A stretch of 5,339 bases of DNA from Bacteroidota bacterium (GCA_018224345.1 JAGTUW010000018.1:1-5339), one strand, 5' to 3'. Shown: positions 1 to 5,072, counted from the first letter of the stretch. Program-made: numbers and translations. The notes: generated by a model not told the origin, from the letters alone.

Positions 1-1
1 A

Positions 2-193
2 GAAGAAGCGCTGCACCTGCGCATCAGCGACATGCTCGGACGTGAAATCCGTCTGCATCGCCTCGCAGCTACCACACCGTACTGGACCTGGGATCTGACC
101 GACGCCACAGGCGCACGCGTACCTCCCGGTCTCTACCTCGTTTCTGTTCGTGCCGGGGAGGTGCGGCTGACACGGAAGGTGCTGGTCAGATGA
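2..193 (+). CDS. C-terminus of a secreted protein with FlgD-like / T9SS sorting domain (5' truncated)
   Basis: Only the last 63 codons are present, ending at TGA 191-193; the reading frame is open to the window edge. The visible residues form the pattern of the C-terminal FlgD Ig-like / type IX secretion sorting domain. A strand with DMLGREIR is followed by WTWDLTDATGARVPPGLYLV, and the chain ends in a basic strand RLTRKVLVR. In this family the domain folds as a small beta-sandwich at the extreme C-terminus. It directs export through the outer membrane by the type IX system, after which it is usually cleaved. The identity of the passenger protein cannot be known because it lies outside the window. 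The gene converges on the small membrane-protein gene at 320-616. The domain assignment is confident. True T9SS dependence is inferred, since FlgD-like domains also occur in lineages where this role is unproven. Confidence 0.85.
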   Translation, partial: EEALHLRISDMLGREIRLHRLAATTPYWTWDLTDATGARVPPGLYLVSVRAGEVRLTRKVLVR

Positions 194-209
194 TGGCGAG
201 GCGAGCAGG

Positions 210-269
210 AAACAAAATGTGAGAAACCACCCCGCCTCGCTGCGCTTCGACGGGGTGGTTTCTCACGTT
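210..269 (-). terminator. Strong hairpin between convergent genes, likely intrinsic terminator on the minus strand
   Basis: The arms 219-234 and 251-266 are perfectly complementary over 16 bp, around a 16-nt loop (235-250). The pairing extends to 216/269 with one G-U wobble. Read on the minus strand, the stem is followed directly by ATTTTGTTT (218 down to 210), as expected of a Rho-independent terminator for the gene ending at 320, about 50 nt upstream. On the plus strand no T-run follows the stem, so termination of the left-hand gene would be weaker. The core of this element recurs at 1903-1932. Confidence 0.75.
226..255 (+). repeat. Copy 1 of a 30-nt GC-rich interspersed repeat
   Basis: This 30-nt core begins ACCACCCCGCCTCGC and ends CTTCGACGGGG. 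It matches 1903-1932 at 28 of 30 positions in the same orientation, differing at 241 (T/C) and 251 (C/T). Here it forms the inner arms and loop of the hairpin between convergent genes. The form, a short GC-rich palindromic intergenic element, resembles REP-type or mobile terminator repeats. Assignment to a known family is not possible from this window. Confidence 0.7.
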
Positions 270-319
270 GAATCAATAACGAATCGACCTATTGAACGAA
301 CCACGTGTGTTTCTCCGGG

Positions 320-616
320 TCAGGGGAAAAGATCTGCATACTTCCTGCCAAGGATCAGTTTTCTTGTTGTTTCCAGAATCAACAACCCGGCCAACAGGGT
401 AAAAGACAGCCAGACAAGTTCGGGAATCTCCCCTACCGAAGTGGCCAGAGCCTTGGAGATTCCGAACATATCATCGATAGTCATGATGATGAATAGCTCT
501 CCAGCTAACACAACAAAATCACCGGGAATGATCTTCTTTCCGGAAGCGGATCTTGACTGAAGCACAATTCCAATTGCCAGCAAAGCAACGCCTATCAGCA
601 GCAGAATAATCATCAT
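320..616 (-). CDS. Small integral membrane protein, two predicted TM helices, unknown function
   Basis: This gene encodes 98 residues (97 from the second ATG). An N-terminal hydrophobic helix (about 2-20, MIILLLIGVALLAIGIVLQ) is followed by a short basic patch, a moderately hydrophobic middle with an acidic stretch (about 33-50), and a second helix (about 68-88, WLSFTLLAGLLILETTRKLI). The tail is basic. AAGGAG at 620-625 (minus strand) lies 3 nt from ATG 616 and 6 nt from ATG 613, so initiation at 613 is favoured. A TATAAT box lies at 643-648 and a terminator hairpin at 210-269, giving a complete monocistronic unit. The gene is AT-richer than the right-hand genes. I do not recognise the family. 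The membrane prediction is secure by eye, but no catalytic or binding motif is visible, so no function is proposed. Confidence 0.7.
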   Translation of the reverse strand: MMIILLLIGVALLAIGIVLQSRSASGKKIIPGDFVVLAGELFIIMTIDDMFGISKALATSVGEIPELVWLSFTLLAGLLILETTRKLILGRKYADLFP

Positions 617-642
617 AAGCTCCTTGCATTGGGGTATTAGCT

Positions 643-648
643 ATTATA
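643..648 (-). promoter_or_regulatory. -10 box of the promoter for the small membrane-protein gene
   Basis: Read on the minus strand this is a perfect TATAAT, 26 nt before the first ATG at 616, placing the expected transcription start near 636. No good -35 hexamer lies at the usual 16-18 bp. TTGAAT at 672-677 is closer to consensus but 23 bp away. The -10 call is good; the -35 is undefined. Confidence 0.55.
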
Positions 649-694
649 CACTTCGTCCGTGTTAAACCGATATTCAACACTGATGCCATTGCTC

Positions 695-720
695 CGACAG
701 TTTCATCGCAGTAACTGTCG
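695..720. repeat. Inverted repeat (8-bp stem, 10-nt loop)
   Basis: CGACAGTT (695-702) pairs perfectly with AACTGTCG (713-720) around a 10-nt loop. It abuts and shares two bases with the next inverted repeat (719-765), so on a minus-strand transcript the two hairpins would stack one after the other just before the promoter of the small membrane-protein gene. No T-run follows on either strand, so a simple intrinsic terminator is not supported. Confidence 0.55.
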
Positions 721-765
721 CCCCCGCTAAATCTGCTTTCAATAATGCACCTGCAAGCGGGGGCG
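719..765. repeat. Inverted repeat (10-bp GC-rich stem, 27-nt loop)
   Basis: CGCCCCCGCT (719-728) pairs perfectly with AGCGGGGGCG (756-765), leaving a 27-nt AT-rich loop. The very GC-rich arms stand out from the AT-rich surroundings, which argues for a maintained structure. It sits next to the 695-720 hairpin, and both lie downstream of the minus-strand promoter at 1025-1052. Confidence 0.55.
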
Positions 766-905
766 CACAAGCAACATTCGCTTTGCCATACCTTCGGTTA
801 TGCTTTCAGCATATTCCAGTGAGTATTTCGCAATATAGATAGTGATTCCAGCAACATGTCCTTAACAAATCGCCAGTAATGGTTGTGACAGTGAATGTAT
901 TCGCA

Positions 906-926
906 CTGTTCCGCATGCGGGAACAG
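906..926. repeat. Inverted repeat (7-bp perfect arms, 7-nt spacer)
   Basis: CTGTTCC (906-912) and GGAACAG (920-926) are exact reverse complements around GCATGCG. On the plus strand a run of five T follows at 935-939, but 8 nt after the stem, which is far for an intrinsic terminator. It could equally be a two-fold protein-binding site about 100 nt downstream of the minus-strand promoter. Its role is unknown. Confidence 0.4.
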
Positions 927-1024
927 CTGATTGCTTTTTCACCTGTATTCAAAAGAACGGAAGCGCCGTCAACCATCTCTCGCCAGTCAGGAATTGAATA
1001 AGAGGTATACGGATAGTTACCCGG

Positions 1025-1052
1025 AATATAGCAGACCAGAAACAAAAGTCAA
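1025..1052 (-). promoter_or_regulatory. Sigma70-like promoter facing an apparently gene-less stretch
   Basis: On the minus strand TTGACT (1047-1052, 5/6 to consensus) is separated by 16 bp from TATATT (1025-1030, 5/6). Predicted transcription starts near 1018 and runs leftward. No ORF with a ribosome binding site follows before the hairpins at 719-765 and 695-720, so the transcript may be non-coding or may be a long leader reading into the small membrane-protein gene at 616. The hexamer match is good, but single promoter matches arise by chance in AT-rich DNA. Confidence 0.45.
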
Positions 1053-1238
1053 GCAAAATCGTTCGCGTACAGCGATTTCGGAATTGTGATTCATGTCGAT
1101 CACGTTGTGGCAACAAGGGGAGGCTCTTTTTCAATTCCATTGGAAAATACCGGCGATTTTCAGGGGGATACTGTGGACTTCGGCAAAGCGTGACAAACCC
1201 TTTCACCTCGCCGTTCCGGTGAGGAAGTACTCTGTTCT

Positions 1239-1418
1239 ATGCGGGAAAGAAGTGAAAGCGTATCAACGGAGCGATATGCTCAGCTGGAGCCATATGCTCA
1301 GCTGGAGCCATATGCTCAGCTGGAGCCATATGCTCAGCTGGAGCCATATGCTCAGCTGGAGCGATATGCTCAGCTGCTGTCGAAGACAAGTGCAGGCAAG
1401 TCGTGCTCCATGAAGTGA
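1239..1418 (+). CDS. Small ORF encoding a hexapeptide-repeat peptide (EPYAQL)n, doubtful gene
   Basis: An ATG at 1239 opens a 59-codon frame to TGA 1416-1418. It reads MRERSESVSTERYAQL, then four exact EPYAQL units, then ERYAQL and LLSKTSAGKSCSMK. The repeats come from the 18-bp minisatellite at 1268-1375; because 18 is a multiple of three, each copy encodes the same six residues. If translated, the product would be a short, charged, probably helical repeat peptide. A purine-rich AGGA at 1222-1225 is 13 nt from the ATG, too distant to be convincing. The same frame is open again after the TGA as far as TAA 1611-1613, so a longer ORF may have been split by the stop. All three plus frames are open across the array, so an open frame here is weak evidence of coding. 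Confidence 0.2.
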   Translation: MRERSESVSTERYAQLEPYAQLEPYAQLEPYAQLEPYAQLERYAQLLSKTSAGKSCSMK

Positions 1419-1888
1419 CGCATATTGCAGGGCTTCCCATGGCTCGAAGTCGTCGGCATCCTGGACTTCGAAGAACTGGCCATTATTGAAATAGCGATGC
1501 TGTGGCAATCGATGCTCGAATCGACGACACACGTCCTGAAGCAGGATCGGAACATTCTTTTTCAGACGCGCAATCACCGGGATGAGCTGTGCAGTGGCCT
1601 CGTGAAGAAGTAATGTTGGACATCGTCGTGGAGAGCTCTGCATTCGGAAGCGCCCAGGCTGCCGGCAGTCGCGATGAGACGTTCAACGCCCAAGGCGCTT
1701 TGTACACGATGCTGGGTATGCGAGAGGGCGAACAGTTCCGCGTTGGCTGTCAGCACCTCGCGAATCGCGTCGAGCAGATCACGGCCGGCATCGACACGTG
1801 TCTGTATCCGTACGACTTCGGTATCAGGCACTGTCGCGATTTGTGTTGTACCTGTTTCCGAAATCGCTGGTTCGCGTATTACATTCAT
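1263..1888 (-). pseudogene. Possible frameshifted minus-strand gene, unknown product
   Basis: From ATG 1888 a frame reads MNVIREPAISETG, then VPDTEVVRIQTRVDAGRDLL and further helix-like sequence to about residue 91 (VQ, near 1616), before 13 unrelated residues and a stop at 1574. A -1 shift near 1616 continues in the frame TLLLHEATAQLIPVIARLKK, then DVCRRFEHRLPQHRYF and FEVQDADDFEPWEALQYA. It runs into the minisatellite as LSIWLQ repeats and stops at 1263. The composite would be about 208 residues. Composition is protein-like in both halves, with few Cys or Trp in the first. The segment VVRIQTRVDAGRDLLDAIRE loosely recalls the first strand and helix of PPC/DUF296 domains, but the GxGS loop that should follow is absent. 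Plus-strand readings of the same DNA also have fairly high third-position GC, so the coding strand itself is uncertain. It could be a pseudogene, an assembly error or non-coding. Confidence 0.3.
1268..1375. repeat. Minisatellite: six head-to-tail copies of an 18-bp unit
   Basis: The unit is GGAGCCATATGCTCAGCT. The four inner copies (1286-1357) are identical. The first (1268-1285) and last (1358-1375) each carry one C-to-G change, giving GGAGCGATATG. Each unit contains CATATG (or GATATG) and a GCTC-AGCTG-GAGC inverted element, so the array can fold into repeated small hairpins. The period keeps the reading frame. Five of six frames are stop-free across the array, the exception being the minus frame reading TGAGCATATGG. 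Confidence 0.95.
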
Positions 1889-1902
1889 TCCACTGAAATG
1901 GC

Positions 1903-1932
1903 ACCACCCCGCCTCGCCGCGCTTCGATGGGG
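1903..1932 (+). repeat. Copy 2 of the 30-nt GC-rich interspersed repeat
   Basis: This copy is 28/30 identical to 226-255 and in the same orientation. Here the palindrome is broken: the left flank ACCACCCC faces GGGGCAAG rather than GGGGTGGT, so only a four-base CCCC/GGGG arm remains. It lies about 115 bp beyond the stop of the minus-strand membrane-protein gene (2047), where a terminator would be expected, but no T-run accompanies it. Confidence 0.7.
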
Positions 1933-1960
1933 CAAGCGACGAACAAAGCTGGAGTTTCAT

Positions 1961-2010
1961 GGAATTGCACCACGGAGTTCACCCCGCTTTCGCTTCGCTC
2001 CTCCGGGGCA
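1961..2010 (+). repeat. Weaker relative of the interspersed repeat
   Basis: GGAATTGCACCAC at 1961, then CACCCCGCTTTCGCTTCGCT (1980-1999) and CCGGGGCA, mirror the order of GAAATGGCACCACCCCGCCT and GCTTCG-TGGGGCA at 1895-1934. The difference is an extra GGAGTTCA between the CACCAC and CCCCGC blocks. CCCCG (1982-1986) and CGGGG (2004-2008) can form a short stem. It appears to be a diverged neighbour of copy 2, which makes 1895-2010 a pair of related units. Confidence 0.4.
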
Positions 2011-2046
2011 CAGGCAGGGGACACAGAGGACACGCCTCTTGGGGTA

Positions 2047-4179
2047 TCAGCGCTGTATCAATGTATTGAGCAGCATACGCGCATCGTCGCTGTGCTGTGG
2101 CGGGTCATTGTGCTCGATGCACCAGCGCAGCAGCTCGACAGCGCGCTCCTGCTGTATTCCGGCGCGTACATAGTATTTCCCCAGCGTGAAGCGGAGCATG
2201 CCGCTGTCGGGGAAACGGCGTACGCCTTGCTCGAAGCGGGAGAGGGATTCAGAGTACCGCCCGGAGAGCGCAAGTGCATTCCCGAAAAAGAGATACACCT
2301 CTGCGGTATGAAACCCCTCTTCGACAGCCCGCTGAAAATAATCCGCGCTTACCGCCCAGGCGCCACGGTGGTACTCCAGCAAACCGTCGATGGCCGGAAA
2401 CGGACGTCCTTCCCGTGTCAGTTCCGCCAGCGTGGCAAGGCCGGGACGCACATCATCGAGTGTCTCATTGCCGACGGCAAGAAACCCTATGGCCTGCGCG
2501 AGCGAATCGATGACAGGAAGCGAAAGACTGTAATCGCCTTCTACATCCTGTGCACGAAGTCGCCGGGCGTGCCCGGTCAGTCGCTCGAGTACCCAGCCGT
2601 GATGTTCACGTGTGAATTCGGGATCGCTGCGTTGTCGTAACTGTGCCATGCCAATAAATTCACGATAATGTTGTGGATAATCGAGAATTACGATCATGCG
2701 ACGGGTCAGCCCGATCTCCGCCGTGACATCGCCTCTGCGATGGTGGTACTTTCTCAGTGCATCGAAACCGCTCAATGCATAATCGCCGTAGATGCGCTCC
2801 GTGTCCAGTTCCATGATATCGGAGAATCGGTCCGCGGTGGCATCCTCGTCGCGATGCAGATGCAGCCAGGGCAGTGTGAGTGTCAGGGAGATCAATGCAA
2901 GAATGAGTGCGGATCGTTCCCCGTAATGGCGGTGCAGGAATGACAATGCCGCAAGCAACAGAATGATGCCCAGCGGTGCAAGCAGATCCCAGTCGCGTGC
3001 GAGCCCGAGCGTGGCATTGGCGAAAAAGGAGAAGCCGCCAAAGAGCAGCACATTGGCCGCATGGAAGGCATCGATGTGATCTCCGAATGCTTTCCGTCGC
3101 AGATGCAGTATCCACACACCGATGAGTGTGATCGCGGCGGCAGGCGCCAGAAGCGCGAACAGATTCAGCATGTCCAGAAGATGCGGCGCTCCAAAAAGAG
3201 TATACGCCTGTGTCCCTGCTTCCGTACTTTGTGGGACGAGAGGCATAACGATGCGACTCGGCGAATCGTGAAATCCTGCGAGCACATAGACAATACTCCA
3301 TCCCGCAATCACGACAATTCCTAACAGCAATCCGTGACGCAGATCGGGGTGACGCAGCATGCGCAGGCGGTTACGGATGGCCTCGCTGCGGCAGGCGAGA
3401 AGCAGCAGCAACGAAGGCAGCAGGGCAATGCTCATGAAATGAGCGGCGACGGTGACGAGGTAAGCGGCGAGCACCGGCCATATCGATCCTTTGCCGGTCA
3501 GCGCGCGTTCTGCTGCGAGAAGGTATATCGTCAGCGCGGCAAACACAGGTGTGTAGAATTCCACATAGCCGGCATACAGCAATGCACCTGCTGTCCCGGC
3601 GACGGCAAGAAACAGGGTGAGCCGGCGATTGCCCCGGAATACCAAGCCGATATAACCGACGACGATGCCGAGGCAGAGGAAGGAAACCCAGCGGAACGGA
3701 TAGAGTGCATCCTCCGGCATCAGAAAAGAAAACAGTTCACCGGCCGCGGGCGCCGTATGCATGGCGAGCAGCAACAGCGCCCCGGCCAGAGGCGATGATT
3801 TCATGTTCAGAAGCAGGTCCTGATCGTATTCGAGTCCTGCAGAAAACCGGTGTATCTGCGGGATGAGCAAGCCTCCGTCCCCGTAGAAATAGGTCTGTAC
3901 CGGCCAGATCAGCAATGGGAGCAGGGCAGCGGCCGAGAGCAGGATGAGCAGTGTCAGACGTAAACGTGGTTGTTCGAGTCCACGAAACGCAGCATAGAGG
4001 ACGAAGGGAACAATGACGTACACGAGTGGAAACCAGTCGGGCAGATACTGCAGCGCATTGACACCCCAGAGTCGTCCGGCAGGGGAGAGGAGTGTCAGAA
4101 ACTGTGCGGCAAGCGGCAGGCACAGAGCTGCCGCGAGTAACATCCAGGGTGTATGTTGAGGCTGTCTGCTTTTCATCAC
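2047..4179 (-). CDS. Polytopic membrane protein with C-terminal TPRs, GT-C glycosyltransferase-like
   Basis: The 710-residue product has about 12 hydrophobic segments between residues 12 and 438 and a soluble C-terminal region (about 440-710). The last part forms roughly three TPRs (about 594-693, e.g. AEVYLFFGNALALSGRYSES). An acidic motif YFYGDGGLLIPQI (97-109, Asp101) follows the third segment. GYVEFYTP (204-211) and LGLARDWDLLAP (391-402) look like conserved polar motifs inside the membrane domain. This architecture, an Asp in the first large loop with many helices and a C-terminal TPR region, resembles GT-C glycosyltransferases that use lipid-linked sugars. The resemblance is an inference and no donor or acceptor can be named. 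The start is GTG 4179 immediately followed by ATG 4176; neither has a clear Shine-Dalgarno sequence and ATG may be the true start. The gene lies 56 bp downstream of the amidase gene on the same strand, so co-transcription is likely. Numbering here is from the GTG. Confidence 0.85.
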   Translation of the reverse strand: MMKSRQPQHTPWMLLAAALCLPLAAQFLTLLSPAGRLWGVNALQYLPDWFPLVYVIVPFVLYAAFRGLEQPRLRLTLLILLSAAALLPLLIWPVQTYFYGDGGLLIPQIHRFSAGLEYDQDLLLNMKSSPLAGALLLLAMHTAPAAGELFSFLMPEDALYPFRWVSFLCLGIVVGYIGLVFRGNRRLTLFLAVAGTAGALLYAGYVEFYTPVFAALTIYLLAAERALTGKGSIWPVLAAYLVTVAAHFMSIALLPSLLLLLACRSEAIRNRLRMLRHPDLRHGLLLGIVVIAGWSIVYVLAGFHDSPSRIVMPLVPQSTEAGTQAYTLFGAPHLLDMLNLFALLAPAAAITLIGVWILHLRRKAFGDHIDAFHAANVLLFGGFSFFANATLGLARDWDLLAPLGIILLLAALSFLHRHYGERSALILALISLTLTLPWLHLHRDEDATADRFSDIMELDTERIYGDYALSGFDALRKYHHRRGDVTAEIGLTRRMIVILDYPQHYREFIGMAQLRQRSDPEFTREHHGWVLERLTGHARRLRAQDVEGDYSLSLPVIDSLAQAIGFLAVGNETLDDVRPGLATLAELTREGRPFPAIDGLLEYHRGAWAVSADYFQRAVEEGFHTAEVYLFFGNALALSGRYSESLSRFEQGVRRFPDSGMLRFTLGKYYVRAGIQQERAVELLRWCIEHNDPPQHSDDARMLLNTLIQR

Positions 4180-4235
4180 GCGGAAGATACGAATTTTTCG
4201 GCTTGCACCGGCGAACGCAAGGCCGGCGACCGATG

Positions 4236-5072
4236 CTACCGGGAGCGACGGAAATCTTCGAGCAGTCCCTCACACAGCCAGTTGGCGAGAGCCTGCCGGT
4301 TGTCGACGGAAATGAAACGCCGCTGGTCGAGGGGATTCTGGATATTGCCGAGTTCGATGTACACGGCACGCGGACGCGTCATCCGCAGCATGTACAGTCC
4401 GTCACGCGATGCGACTGTCCCCTTGTACCCGCGCCAGGGCTGATTGGCCCGATACTTTTTCTCTATCGTCGATTGCAGTATCAGCGCAGTGCGGCGAGAG
4501 GCGGGACTGACACTGTGATGGTAGAAAAAAACATCCACACGGTCACCTTCCTGCCTGCTGTCGATATGCAATTCGATAATGCGTTGATACCGGGCGTAGC
4601 GGTTTGCACGTGCCAGGCGGTTGATGATGTCGCTGCGCTGTTTGAGCCGATCGAGGTGTCCGAGCGGAATTTCTTCATCCCCCCAGACGATTTCATCACT
4701 GTCACATATCAGCAAACTGTCGTCACGGATCCCGTCGTCGGGATCCCGCACAATGACATACACTTTTGCATCATGTTCGAGCAGGCGGCGGGTGAGTCGC
4801 AGTCCGATATCGTATGCGTATTCATCCTCGCAGAGGGTCACGCCGTCACGTTCCCCGCGTGCACCGCTGTCCGGACCGCCATGACCGCTGACGATGTAAA
4901 ACACGGTGCCATGTAATTTCTGATCGCGCAGCGTTACATCTTCATAGGTCTCCCCGAAAATCGGATACCGTCGCAGCGCTCCGGAACCCTCGGACTGTGC
5001 CGCGACCTGCGGAGTCGTGGCCAGTGCGATCACGGAAGCGATGAGAAATACACTGCGTGGGTCAAATATCAT
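4236..5072 (-). CDS. Exported N-acetylmuramoyl-L-alanine amidase (Amidase_3 family), divergent
   Basis: The product is 278 residues. A signal peptide (1-25, hydrophobic VFLIASVIALATT, cleavage predicted at VAA|Q) targets it to the periplasm. Amidase_3 enzymes are zinc hydrolases that cut the bond between MurNAc and L-Ala in peptidoglycan. All key residues are visible: His64 in SGHGGPDSGARG, Glu82 in EDEYAYDIGLRL, His169 in IELHID (zinc ligands), and Glu240 in VYIELGNIQNPLDQRRF (catalytic). The surroundings are divergent. The usual DPGHGG is VSGHGG and the usual SIHAN is ELHID. An acidic insertion of about 30 residues (near 111-140) lies between the conserved Arg-Asp and the LKQRSDIINRLARAN helix. 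No SPOR, LysM, AMIN or other targeting domain is present. The start codon overlaps the stop of the S9 peptidase gene by 4 nt (ATGA, 5069-5072), implying translational coupling. The fold assignment is confident, but the substrate could differ from standard peptidoglycan. Confidence 0.88.
   Translation of the reverse strand: MIFDPRSVFLIASVIALATTPQVAAQSEGSGALRRYPIFGETYEDVTLRDQKLHGTVFYIVSGHGGPDSGARGERDGVTLCEDEYAYDIGLRLTRRLLEHDAKVYVIVRDPDDGIRDDSLLICDSDEIVWGDEEIPLGHLDRLKQRSDIINRLARANRYARYQRIIELHIDSRQEGDRVDVFFYHHSVSPASRRTALILQSTIEKKYRANQPWRGYKGTVASRDGLYMLRMTRPRAVYIELGNIQNPLDQRRFISVDNRQALANWLCEGLLEDFRRSR

Larger units (their letters stand above)
649..1238. other. Long stretch without a supported gene, AT-richer than its surroundings
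   Basis: About 590 bases hold no convincing coding region on either strand. The longest open frames (806-1045 and 949-1206 on minus, and 1093 onward on plus) lack a ribosome binding site and recognisable motifs. One of them runs through a promoter-like site. The stretch does contain three clear inverted repeats (695-720, 719-765, 906-926) and a sigma70-like promoter on the minus strand (1025-1052). By eye the GC content is in the low-to-mid 40s per cent here, against mid-to-high 50s in the right-hand genes. It could be regulatory or non-coding RNA, or decayed acquired DNA. Confidence 0.6.

Noticed and set aside
661..869. GTTAAAC (661-667) and TTAACAAATCGCC (about 863) resembling integron attC ends
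   Set aside because: No correctly oriented partner RYYYAAC/GTTRRRY core at attC spacing was found for either, and no integrase or cassette array is present.
806..1045. A 79-codon minus-strand frame with a secreted-protein-like stretch (YPYTSYSIPDWREMVDGASV)
   Set aside because: It starts at a non-ATG codon inside the promoter-like site, lacks a ribosome binding site, and its C-terminal part is Cys/Trp-rich and not protein-like.
1086..1103. GTGAT-N8-ATCAC resembling a CRP-type site
   Set aside because: The spacing between half-sites does not fit TGTGA-N6-TCACA, and no promoter is placed next to it on the plus strand.
1268..1375. CRISPR array
   Set aside because: The units are directly adjacent with no unique spacers, so it is a minisatellite.
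2025..2039. AGAGG/CCTCT hairpin as terminator of the 710-residue gene
   Set aside because: It has only 5 bp and no T-run on the minus strand; at most a weak structure just after the stop codon.
1927..2640. A 237-codon open frame on the plus strand antisense to the 710-residue membrane protein
   Set aside because: It lies opposite a gene with coherent TM segments and TPRs, has no recognisable domain, and is explained by high GC leaving the antisense frame open.
4208..4226. CCGGC/GCCGG hairpin in the 56-bp gap between amidase and membrane-protein genes
   Set aside because: The stem is only 5 bp, with no T-run after it on the minus strand, so it is not a convincing terminator and does not argue against an operon.
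3737..4369. A 210-codon minus-strand open frame spanning the membrane-protein start and amidase end
   Set aside because: It overlaps two well-supported genes in another frame and is Arg/Ser/Thr-rich as expected from out-of-frame GC-rich sequence.
4092..4916. A 274-codon plus-strand open frame over the amidase gene
   Set aside because: The minus-strand reading has a signal peptide and all Amidase_3 catalytic residues; the plus reading is a shadow.
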